This document shows positions 19,062 to 25,763 of a DNA stretch of 44,759 nt, piece after piece; the first letter of the stretch is position 1; each line of letters begins with the position of its first letter. Under the pieces are notes generated by a model. It saw nothing but the letters and a program-made list of their open reading frames with translations, ran no database searches and was not told where the DNA came from. The translations under genes were made by a program, and so were the position numbers. Source of the stretch: Oscillatoria salina IIICB1 (lineage in GTDB: Bacteria > Cyanobacteriota > Cyanobacteriia > Cyanobacteriales > SIO1D9); contig NZ_JAAHBQ010000054.1 in assembly GCF_020144665.1 (NCBI RefSeq), forward strand, positions 1 to 44,759, given 5' to 3'.

Positions 19062-19199
19062 TTAGTGATGCTGTTTCTCTTTAAGCTGGGCTACTAAGCG
19101 GTTATAAGTAACAAACCAGGATTCCCAGTAACCATTATCATTATTCGGAGAAATAGTTGCGGGTAATTTTTGGGTTGGACGATCTACTGTTCTAACCAT
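19062..19199 (-). CDS. Small 45-residue protein at the position of fdxN
   Basis: A short gene found by reading the nifB-nifS gap: ATG at 19199, stop TAA at 19062-19064, and a strong AAGGAG six to seven bases before the ATG. The product begins MVRTVDRPTQKLPA, contains two tryptophans in GYWESWFVTYNRL (23-35), and ends in a basic helix with two histidines. It has no cysteine, so it is not a ferredoxin. In many cyanobacteria this slot between nifB and nifS is held by fdxN. It lies only 11 bp after the nifB stop, so it must be cotranscribed. I do not recognise the family. Confidence 0.75.
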   Translation of the reverse strand: MVRTVDRPTQKLPATISPNNDNGYWESWFVTYNRLVAQLKEKQHH

Positions 19200-19210
19200 A
19201 ACTTTACTCC

Positions 19211-20647
19211 TTATGATTGGGTTTTTTTACTGTATTGCTCGTAAAAGTCAAGAGCAAGTTTGTCAATTACGTCATAGCCTTCAAATGGTTCTACTCCAGC
19301 TTTGCGTAATTCTCCTTGAGGACAGTCCCCAATTTTGGAAGCCAACACTGCTTTGCAATCAGAAATTGCTTGAATAATGTTGTTTAAAGTTGCTTCTTCG
19401 CCGTAACCACCTTGGCAATAATGATCGATTTTGCGGTGTCCGACAAATTTTACTTCTGCGCCATCAACTTCAAAAATTTGGAACTCTTTCGCATGACCAA
19501 AATGTTGATTAACTAAACCACTACCTTTAGTTGCTACTGCGACAAGAATTTTTTCACCTGTTTTCCTTTTCTTCTGGGCAGCTTTCTGCTCTTTGGTTGC
19601 TTTCAGTTGTTCTCGGAATTGGTCGATACCTGCGTGTACTTCCTGACGTTTCTGGATGTCATATTCAGGAGTCATCTCCATGAATTTAGTTTTGGTGAAT
19701 TCCTGAGAGCGATCTTCACCCAGAAGTCCTACCGCATCAGCGCGACACTGGCGACAATGACGCATCATTTTCATGTTGCCGGAGCATTTGTCTTGTAGTG
19801 ATTTTAACTCTTTGGGAGTAGGTCCGCGCTGTCCGTTTAAGCCGAAATAAGTACCGTGTTCGGGGGCGGAGATTAAGGGCATGATGTTGTGCAAAAATGC
19901 ACCTTTGGAACGAATTACTTCATCGACTTCGGCGAGGTGTTCGTCATTAATTCCTGGAATCATGACGGAGTTAACTTTGCAGAGGATGTCTGCTTCCTGA
20001 AGGGCTTGTAAGCCTTCCATCTGTCTTTCGTGAAGAATTTTGACTCCTTCGATACCCCGGTAGCGGCGACGGTTATAACGAACCCAAGGGTAAATTTTTT
20101 CGCCGACTTTGGGGTCAACCATATTAATAGTAATGGTGACGTGATCGACATTCAGTTGTTTAATGCGATCGACATGATCGGGTAGCATTAAGCCGTTGGT
20201 GGATAAGCAGAGTTTGATATCCGGGGCTTTGTCTGCAATTAGTTCAAACGTGCGGAAGGTTTTTTCGGGGTTTGCTAAGGGGTCGCCAGGTCCAGCTATA
20301 CCGAGGACTGTCATTTGCGGGATTTTGCCAGCAATTACTAAGACTTTGTGGGCTGCTTCTTCGGGGGTTAGCAGTTCGCTAACGACTCCCGGACGACTTT
20401 CATTGGCGCAGTCATATTTGCGATTGCAGTAATTGCATTGAATGTTACAAGCAGGAGCTACGGCTACGTGCATCCGTGCATAGTGATGGTGGGCTTCTTC
20501 ACTGTAACAAGGGTGTTTGGCAATGCGTTCTTGGAGTTTTTGGTCTTTAATTTCTTTTGGTGAAGAACCACTGCAACTGCAACTACCAGAAGATTTCTTG
20601 GGCTGAGTTTGTGGTTCGATGGTTAATGTTCCTGTAGGATGTAACAT
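19211..20647 (-). CDS. nifB: FeMo-cofactor biosynthesis radical SAM protein NifB
   Basis: A 478-residue enzyme that makes NifB-co, the 8Fe-9S-C core of FeMo-co. The radical SAM cysteines are Cys67, Cys71 and Cys74 in [19 protein letters not shown] segment follows in the barrel. The last 110 or so residues form a NifX-like cofactor-binding domain beginning [10 protein letters not shown] with the [10 protein letters not shown] motif. A cysteine cluster (GSCSCSGSS) near the N-terminus precedes the SAM domain. The ATG at 20647 is used; a frame reaching TTG at 20689 is less likely. It is the first gene of the minus-strand nif series. Confidence 0.97.
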   Translation of the reverse strand: MLHPTGTLTIEPQTQPKKSSGSCSCSGSSPKEIKDQKLQERIAKHPCYSEEAHHHYARMHVAVAPACNIQCNYCNRKYDCANESRPGVVSELLTPEEAAHKVLVIAGKIPQMTVLGIAGPGDPLANPEKTFRTFELIADKAPDIKLCLSTNGLMLPDHVDRIKQLNVDHVTITINMVDPKVGEKIYPWVRYNRRRYRGIEGVKILHERQMEGLQALQEADILCKVNSVMIPGINDEHLAEVDEVIRSKGAFLHNIMPLISAPEHGTYFGLNGQRGPTPKELKSLQDKCSGNMKMMRHCRQCRADAVGLLGEDRSQEFTKTKFMEMTPEYDIQKRQEVHAGIDQFREQLKATKEQKAAQKKRKTGEKILVAVATKGSGLVNQHFGHAKEFQIFEVDGAEVKFVGHRKIDHYCQGGYGEEATLNNIIQAISDCKAVLASKIGDCPQGELRKAGVEPFEGYDVIDKLALDFYEQYSKKTQS

Positions 20648-20809
20648 TGAATTCCGTGATTGAGACAGTAATTGACTGGACGAGGGCAAAGTTGAGATTT
20701 GATTGGGGTTTGTTTTTTTCTTTGCCTTAGCGTTATGAACTTTATACCAGCTTCATTTTGGGAAGCCTTGGTTTTGCCAGTCGCTTAGATTTATTGGATT
20801 AATTAGGGT

Positions 20810-20817
20810 TGTACTCA
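20810..20817 (-). promoter_or_regulatory. TGAGTACA box 3 of nifB
   Basis: Exact octamer on the nifB strand, the copy nearest the gene. It is followed by AACCCTAATTAATC, similar to AACGTTAATAAATC after the matching nifP box. Confidence 0.75.
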
Positions 20818-20855
20818 GAGGTTCTAAGCTTTGATTTTCTAGGAAAAAAATTTTT

Positions 20856-20941
20856 TTTGGGGGTAGGGGTTCTAGTATTTATGGGTAGGGGTTCTAGTAT
20901 TTTCACGTAGGGGGTCTTGTATTTCTGTACTCAGGCTTAAA
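20856..20941 (-). promoter_or_regulatory. nifB promoter module (box 2 plus 22-bp-phased repeats)
   Basis: Read on the nifB strand: TTTAAGC, then TGAGTACA (20926-20933), then three AATACWAG-type elements beginning at 20923, 20901 and 20879, exactly 22 bp apart, each followed by a C-rich CCCCTAC segment. An A/T tract follows. The two gene-proximal copies are identical over 19 bases. By hand count about 64 of 86 positions match the nifP module without gaps. Confidence 0.8.
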
Positions 20942-21000
20942 GTTATACGGGATAAGGAATGTACTGACTTATTAGTTTGAGTGTGAAAGTTAAGCTTGTT

Positions 21001-21008
21001 TGTACTCA
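21001..21008 (-). promoter_or_regulatory. TGAGTACA box 1 of nifB
   Basis: Exact octamer on the nifB strand, 75 bp upstream of box 2. The equivalent spacing on the nifP side is 73 bp. Confidence 0.75.
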
Positions 21009-21020
21009 CTTGAAGAAAAA

Positions 21021-21050
21021 ACTGGAGTAAGCGTATCGAGCTTACCCAGT
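21021..21050. repeat. Central bulged inverted repeat
   Basis: ACTGG-A-GTAAGC pairs with GCTTAC-CCAGT around a 7-base loop, giving an 11-bp stem with one bulged A. It lies between the two mirror-image promoter modules, close to nifB box 1. It could be an operator, a terminator for a short transcript, or the symmetry point of an old inverted duplication. Confidence 0.6.
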
Positions 21051-21201
21051 GATGTCACGGAATTCAATTTCTGTATTTAATTTAACAGATTTTTCTAGGA
21101 AAATTAACTATATATTTGCTGTGCCGAGCGAAAATACCGGAGAGAAAGACTGAAAAGCTTGAATTATCTAGGGTTGAATGCTCGTAAGAGCAAGGAAGAA
21201 A

Positions 21202-21209
21202 TGAGTACA
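21202..21209 (+). promoter_or_regulatory. TGAGTACA box 1 of nifP
   Basis: Exact octamer on the nifP strand, 73 bp upstream of box 2. Confidence 0.75.
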
Positions 21210-21266
21210 AAATTTGAGGTCAAAATTTAGTGTTGAAATTGGGTGAAAATCTTGTCTGGGAGAGGA

Positions 21267-21352
21267 TTTAAGCTTGAGTACAACAATACAAGTACCCTGA
21301 ACCAGAAATACTCAACCCCCTAGTAAGAAATACTAGCCCCCCTACCCCAAAA
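21267..21352 (+). promoter_or_regulatory. nifP promoter module (box 2 plus 22-bp-phased repeats)
   Basis: Mirror image of the nifB module. TTTAAGC, TGAGTACA (21275-21282), then AATAC elements beginning at 21285, 21307 and 21329 at exact 22-bp spacing, with C-rich segments ending in CCCCCCTACCCC and an A/T tract. The first AATAC begins 10 bp after the first base of the octamer, as on the nifB side. Confidence 0.8.
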
Positions 21353-21403
21353 ATTATTTTTTCAATCGATCGAAGGCTGATGTGGTCTAGGTTCTAGATA
21401 TTT

Positions 21404-21411
21404 TGAGTACA
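21404..21411 (+). promoter_or_regulatory. TGAGTACA box 3 of nifP
   Basis: Exact octamer, gene-proximal copy, 108 bp before the nifP start codon. On the nifP side box 2 to box 3 is 129 bp; on the nifB side it is 116 bp. Confidence 0.75.
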
Positions 21412-21518
21412 ACGTTAATAAATCTAATAAGCTTAAGCGAGTCGGAGAGTAGCTGTACGCAAGTCGGCACTTGATATAAGCATTAATAATACATCTCGTC
21501 CTAAAATCAGAAAATCCG

Positions 21519-22319
21519 ATGTTACAGCCGCTCGCTATTGGGAAAAGCCGGAAGTGGAACCACCGCAAGGGAAAAGTTACTTCTGCTTCTGGTAATTCTC
21601 GTTATTCCCCATCCTTACCTCCCAATGCTGAATCGACTGAATTTGTTTCTCCCCATTGGTGGGAGGGGCTAAAAAGTGATTTTCAGGTAATTTTCGATCG
21701 CGACCCGGCGGCGGAAAATTGGCTGGAGGTGTTATGCTGCTATCCAGGTTTACACGCTTTGGCGTTACATCGCCTTGCTCATTGGTTACGATCGCGCTCT
21801 ATTCCTTTTCTACCTCGTTTGCTTTCACACTGGGGACGTTTTTTAACGGGTATTGAGATTCATCCTGGTGCCAAAATTGGTAAGGGGGTGTTTATCGATC
21901 ATGGAATGGGAGTTGTTATTGGTGAAACTGCTATTGTTGGTGATTATTGTTTAATTTATCAAAATGCCACTTTAGGTGGTACGGGTAAAGAATCTGGTAA
22001 GCGCCATCCTACGTTAGGAAATAATGTAGTTGTGGGTGCAGGTGCAAAGGTTTTAGGTAATCTAAGAATTGGCGATCGCGTTCGCATTGGTGCTGGTTCG
22101 ATTGTCCTCCGTGATGTCCCCAATGATTGCACGGTGGTGGGGGTACCTGGTCGGATTATCTCTCGTACTGGTCACGGTTGCCCTTTGGAACACAATAATT
22201 TACCCGATCCTGAAGCTAGAGCGATCCGAAGTTTAATGATGCGGATCGAACAACTAGAACAACAGTTACAGAATTTACAATCGACGCAAGCGGAAAATAA
22301 TGATGTTTATCACTCCTAG
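21519..22319 (+). CDS. nifP: Nif-linked serine acetyltransferase
   Basis: A 266-residue serine O-acetyltransferase (CysE family) that makes O-acetylserine for cysteine synthesis. In nif clusters it is called NifP and boosts cysteine for Fe-S assembly. The left-handed beta-helix hexapeptide repeats run from about 115 to 225 (GAKIGKGVFIDHGMGVVIGE and onward). The catalytic histidine/aspartate region is in the IDHGMG segment. The first 45 or so residues are basic and not conserved-looking; the start at 21519 has a weak ribosome site, and a later start is possible though no ATG lies before the conserved part. Confidence 0.92.
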   Translation: MLQPLAIGKSRKWNHRKGKVTSASGNSRYSPSLPPNAESTEFVSPHWWEGLKSDFQVIFDRDPAAENWLEVLCCYPGLHALALHRLAHWLRSRSIPFLPRLLSHWGRFLTGIEIHPGAKIGKGVFIDHGMGVVIGETAIVGDYCLIYQNATLGGTGKESGKRHPTLGNNVVVGAGAKVLGNLRIGDRVRIGAGSIVLRDVPNDCTVVGVPGRIISRTGHGCPLEHNNLPDPEARAIRSLMMRIEQLEQQLQNLQSTQAENNDVYHS

Positions 22320-22563
22320 TCCTGATGCTCTTCAGGTTGGCACAATTTCACGTAGCGATCGCTGGTTGCTATATCGCCGCCTCCAAGAGTTAAAAATTTC
22401 CTGTTGGTGTCCTGCTGATGGCTCTCTTTGGGTTGAAGTTAACCATTGCCTTGATGCCGTTCTTTTACGCAGTGCGGTGCAGCAATTAGTTGCTTCTCGC
22501 CCGGAGTTAGTCAATTGGCTGGAACGCTGTTGGGAAACTCAAGTTCCAAGTCCGTCTCATTAA
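22300..22563 (+). CDS. Small conserved nif-cluster protein downstream of nifP
   Basis: An 87-residue soluble protein whose start overlaps the last 20 bases of nifP in another frame, so it is translationally close-coupled. It shows [23 protein letters not shown]-like content, divided here as an N-terminal aromatic helix and a CxC pair (Cys35, Cys37), then a helical C-terminus ([16 protein letters not shown]). Heterocystous cyanobacteria have a similar small gene directly after nifP; function is unknown. Two adjacent ATGs (22300 and 22303) are possible starts. Confidence 0.75.
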   Translation: MMFITPSPDALQVGTISRSDRWLLYRRLQELKISCWCPADGSLWVEVNHCLDAVLLRSAVQQLVASRPELVNWLERCWETQVPSPSH

Positions 22564-22592
22564 CACTATTAACTATTACCACAAGTAGAACG

Positions 22593-23141
22593 ATGACGCA
22601 AGCACAAGTAATCGTCCAACCCTTTGGGGAAATTAAGGATAATGTTGTTGGTTTCGCTCCTGAAGAAATCACTCCGGTTTGTGAAGGTTTGAATATTGCT
22701 TTGGCGAGTTTCCAAGCTCTTTATCTACAATATGAAAAACATCATTTTGTGGTTGAAGGCTCTCAATTTTATTCGCTGCATCAATATTTTCAAGAAAGTT
22801 ACGAAGCTGTCCGCAATCACGTTCATGAAGTTGGCGAACGTTTGCATGGTTTGGGTGGTACACCTGTGGCTAGTTTTACGAAATTAGCTGAATTGTGTTG
22901 CTTTGAACCTGAAGATGATAGTATTTTTCCTAGTCGTCAAATGGTCGAACAGGATCTTAAAGCAGAACAAGCGCTGATCGGTTTAATTCGTCGTCAAGCA
23001 GCCCAAGCCGAAAGTGTTGGCGATCGCGCTACTCGCTATATTTACGAGCAAATTCTTTTACAAACTGAAGAACGTGCTTTCCACCTGGAGCATTTCTTGG
23101 CTGCTGATAGTCTTACTTTGGCTTTTGTTCAGTCGAAGTAA
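22593..23141 (+). CDS. Dps-family ferritin-like protein with His-type ferroxidase centre
   Basis: A 182-residue Dps family mini-ferritin. Dps proteins form 12-subunit shells that oxidise Fe(II) and store iron, protecting against peroxide. The motif series is intact: His51 (EKHHF), His63 (SLHQYF), and Glu82 (GER). The usual aspartate two turns before Glu82 is His78 (NHVHEVGER), and the usual Trp after the first His is Phe52. This His substitution defines the type described for Thermosynechococcus DpsA, which uses oxygen efficiently. The start is ATG 22593; an upstream TTG frame to 22515 is not needed. Position inside the nifP-nifV series links it to nitrogen fixation. Confidence 0.88.
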   Translation: MTQAQVIVQPFGEIKDNVVGFAPEEITPVCEGLNIALASFQALYLQYEKHHFVVEGSQFYSLHQYFQESYEAVRNHVHEVGERLHGLGGTPVASFTKLAELCCFEPEDDSIFPSRQMVEQDLKAEQALIGLIRRQAAQAESVGDRATRYIYEQILLQTEERAFHLEHFLAADSLTLAFVQSK

Positions 23142-23159
23142 CTACCCCGATGATGCTCA

Positions 23160-23334
23160 ATAATCGGCGCTTGGATTGCTTGTTTTTAACTACTGTTATC
23201 AGTTACTAACTAAACATAGTTACCCCCTTTCTCAACTTTCGAGGAAAAAGTGAACGGAAGCTAAAACACGATAACTGATAATTGTCAACTGAGAAAGGTG
23301 GGTAATTTTAACTGGTAACTGAAAAGGTGCTGTC
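23160..23334. repeat. Diverged TAACTGATAACTG-type repeats
   Basis: Several copies of GTTATCAGTTACTAAC, ACGATAACTGATAA and AACTGGTAACTG, in both orientations, fill the gap between the dps gene and the DUF2949 gene. They can pair over roughly 100 bp. Confidence 0.65.
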
Positions 23335-23550
23335 ATGGAAATCAATTTCAAACTTAAGGAATTTACTAACTTTTTGCAGGAAGAACTGGCAATTTCACCT
23401 GCGGAAGTAGCGGTAGTAATCGAACGTAGACAAAGCATCAGCGATCCTTTACCAATGCTGCTATGGCAGTATGGCTTAGTTTCTATCGAACAGCTACAAC
23501 GGATTTTTGATTGGTTAGATAATCAACCAGTTTGTAACGTCTTAGTTTAA
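23335..23550 (+). CDS. DUF2949 family protein
   Basis: A 71-residue protein of the cyanobacterial DUF2949 family. The signature is the C-terminal LPMLLWQYGLVSIEQLQRIFDWL stretch, seen here from about residue 38, preceded by a helix (ELAISPAEVAVVIERRQ) that has the look of a small winged or helix-turn-helix fold. Function is unknown. It lies 21 bp ahead of nifV, the usual neighbour in cyanobacterial nif clusters. Confidence 0.8.
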   Translation: MEINFKLKEFTNFLQEELAISPAEVAVVIERRQSISDPLPMLLWQYGLVSIEQLQRIFDWLDNQPVCNVLV

Positions 23551-23571
23551 GGTGTGGAAGGAGATTAAAAC

Positions 23572-24705
23572 ATGGGTCACGTTACAATTAACGATACAAC
23601 TTTGCGGGATGGCGAACAAGCTGCTGGAGTAGCATTTACAGTTGAGGAGAAAGTAGCGATCGCTACTTTAATGGATGCAATTGGCGTGCCAGAATTAGAA
23701 GTTGGTATTCCGGCAATGGGGGGAGAAGAGGCAGAAGCGATCGCTAAGATTGCTAGCCTCGGTTTAAAGACTAAACTCCTCGGTTGGAATCGTGCGGTGC
23801 GATCGGATATTGAAGCTTCTCTTGCTTGTGGTTTGGAACGGGTACATATCTCGATTCCTGTCTCAGAAATCCAAATTGCCGCGAAGTTTAATGGTAATTG
23901 TCGCTTAGTCTTAAATAAACTACGCGAGACAATTAATTTTGCCCGCGATCGCGGTTTATATGTTACTGTCGGAGCAGAGGATTCTTCGCGGGCTGATGAA
24001 GCTTTTCTCCTGGAAGTAGCTCTTTCTGCTCAAGATTGGGGCGCTTCTCGCTTTCGTTTTTGCGATACTGTTGGCATTCTCGATCCTACCGCTACTTACG
24101 CCAAAGTTAAATATCTCGTTAACTGGCTATCTATTCCTGTCGAAATGCACACCCACGACGATTTTGGTTTAGCAACTGCTAATGCTTTGGCTGGTATTCA
24201 AGCAGGTGCATTATCAGTAAATACTACTATCAATGGTTTAGGAGAAAGAGCAGGAAATGCGGCTTTAGAAGAAGTTGTTATGGCGCTAAAAAGGCTTTAT
24301 TCTCTTGAAGTTGGCATTAATACTCGCCGCTTAAAAGAACTTTCTGATTTTGTGGCTACTGCATCTGGTTGTTCTGTACCACCTTGGAAAGCTATTGTTG
24401 GTGAAAATGCTTTTGTTCATGAGTCTGGTATCCACGCTCACGCGATCTTAAAAAATCCTCATACCTACGAACCTTTTGCTCCGGAAGAAGTAGGTTGGGA
24501 ACGTCGTTTAGTCGCTGGAAAACACTCCGGAAGACATTTAGTTTCGAGCATTTTGCAACAGTATGGAGTTAATCTTACCCATGAAGAAAGTCAATGGGTT
24601 TTAGATGCAGTGCGACAGTTATCTGTAGAAGTAAAACGCAGTTTAACTGGAGAAGAATTGTTAGATATAGTTTCTCATCGGAGGATCGCTCATGGTGTCG
24701 GATGA
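23572..24705 (+). CDS. nifV: Homocitrate synthase NifV
   Basis: A 377-residue homocitrate synthase that condenses acetyl-CoA and 2-oxoglutarate; homocitrate is the organic ligand of FeMo-co. The N-terminal signature is INDTTLRDGEQAAG, the metal-binding HTHDDFG lies about residue 195, and NGLGERAGNAALEEV follows. AAGGAG lies about ten bases before the ATG. The stop overlaps the start of nifZ by 14 bases. The family length and all expected motifs are present. Confidence 0.96.
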   Translation: MGHVTINDTTLRDGEQAAGVAFTVEEKVAIATLMDAIGVPELEVGIPAMGGEEAEAIAKIASLGLKTKLLGWNRAVRSDIEASLACGLERVHISIPVSEIQIAAKFNGNCRLVLNKLRETINFARDRGLYVTVGAEDSSRADEAFLLEVALSAQDWGASRFRFCDTVGILDPTATYAKVKYLVNWLSIPVEMHTHDDFGLATANALAGIQAGALSVNTTINGLGERAGNAALEEVVMALKRLYSLEVGINTRRLKELSDFVATASGCSVPPWKAIVGENAFVHESGIHAHAILKNPHTYEPFAPEEVGWERRLVAGKHSGRHLVSSILQQYGVNLTHEESQWVLDAVRQLSVEVKRSLTGEELLDIVSHRRIAHGVG

Positions 24706-24949
24706 AATCGAACTTGATAGTCCGCCTGTATTTGAAATGGAACAAAAAGTTAGGGTGCGTAAGTTAATTCGCAATGATGGTACTTTCCCCGGTAGAGAAA
24801 TTGGCGAAGCTTTGGCAAAAAAAGGTGATGTCGGTTATGTTGTTGGGATTGGTACTTATTTGCAAATGTACTACATTTATGCAATCCATTTCGTAGATCA
24901 AGGTGTGGTTGTCGGCTGTCGTCGCAAAGAATTAGAGGTGGTTGAATAA
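24692..24949 (+). CDS. nifZ: NifZ
   Basis: An 85-residue NifZ protein. In Azotobacter, NifZ aids formation of the second P-cluster of the MoFe protein. The family pattern is visible as VRVRKLIRNDGTFPG, GDVGYVVGIGTYLQ and YIYAIHFVDQGVVVGCR. GGAGG is placed seven bases before the ATG, inside the end of nifV, so translation is coupled. The gene is followed by nifT after 89 bp. Confidence 0.93.
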   Translation: MVSDEIELDSPPVFEMEQKVRVRKLIRNDGTFPGREIGEALAKKGDVGYVVGIGTYLQMYYIYAIHFVDQGVVVGCRRKELEVVE

Positions 24950-25038
24950 AGGCTAATTTAAGCAATTTCCCAAGTTTAACTGTTTCAAGTTCGTCGTTTA
25001 CTAATTACAATCTATTCACTAACAAGAGGAATATTTTC

Positions 25039-25239
25039 ATGAAAGTAATGCTGCGCAAAAATGCTGCTGGACATTTATCAGTCTATGTGGCTAAAAAAGA
25101 TTTAGAGGAAGAAGTTGTTAGCGAAACTGTAGTTCCGGAAGGCAAAATTTTGACTTTAACTAATGGTTGGGAATTACAGATAGCTAATTTACCCGAACCA
25201 ATTAAACTTCCTCAAACTATTGACGCGAAAAAACTTTAA
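25039..25239 (+). CDS. nifT: NifT/FixU
   Basis: A 66-residue NifT protein, usually beside nifZ or nifK and of uncertain function; mutants show little defect in other species. The beginning MKVMLRKNAAGHLSVYVAKK and a later LTNGWELQIA are typical. AGAGGA is located about eight bases before the ATG. It closes the plus-strand nif series and is followed by a small hairpin. Confidence 0.92.
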   Translation: MKVMLRKNAAGHLSVYVAKKDLEEEVVSETVVPEGKILTLTNGWELQIANLPEPIKLPQTIDAKKL

Positions 25240-25763
25240 TTAGTAGGGTGGGCATTGCCCACCATCTCTTGTGGTGATTTTTCTGAAAATTACTTAAGAT
25301 TTGCTTTTTATTTTTCTTAAATTTATGATGATTTCTTGGCATTGAGAATGCTGGTTGCTGAAAGCGACCTTCCCAAAAATACGAAGATAAATTAGCTAAA
25401 TTTTTTTTTAAATCGGAAAAATTATGGTTGATAATTATTGATGTTTGTTGTTAAAATTTAACTACTTGCTTGTCCGGTCGCGCTCAAATAAGGAAATTTT
25501 TAAGTTTGATTTTTACCCAATTATTTCCAATCAATAACTAACAGGAAATAAGAGTAATTTAAGTAAATTTTAACCAAAATTGATAAAGTTTAAAGCTTTG
25601 TAGTAGTAGATACAAAACCATTAGGAATAATTATCTAAAATAAGATTAAGAATAATCTAGGCTAGAACAGTGAGTATTAGTGCATCTAGAGTTTAAGTTA
25701 AATAAACTCCCTGAGCGTAGAGGATCGCTTCAGTAATTAAAATTCTCAGAGAGGAAAAGAGAA
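25240..25763. other. AT-rich intergenic region after nifT
   Basis: This 524-bp stretch begins with a hairpin (25247-25263). The rest is AT-rich with no coding frame or RNA gene I can support, and it should include the promoter of the large kinase gene. No TGAGTACA box is seen. Confidence 0.5.
25247..25263. terminator. Short hairpin after nifT
   Basis: GGTGGGC and GCCCACC, 7 bp with a 3-base loop, begin seven bases after the nifT stop codon. There is no T-tract, so it may be a dispersed palindrome that also limits read-through. Confidence 0.5.

Larger units (their letters stand above)
20648..21518. promoter_or_regulatory. Divergent nifB-nifP regulatory region
   Basis: An 871-bp non-coding region between divergent nifB and nifP. 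It contains two mirror-image promoter modules, six exact TGAGTACA boxes, two sets of three AATAC-type elements at 22-bp spacing, a central bulged hairpin, and an A/T-rich tract inside each module. I looked for canonical NtcA sites (GTA-N8-TAC) and saw none; a near match (GTA-N8-TAG) lies at 20898-20911. In a non-heterocystous cyanobacterium CnfR is known to activate both nifB and nifP, and cnfR lies in this window. Confidence 0.85.

Noticed and set aside
20690-21518. NtcA binding site upstream of nifB or nifP
   Set aside because: I checked each GTA in the region by eye for GTA-N8-TAC and found only a near match ending TAG (20898-20911). Indirect NtcA control is not excluded.
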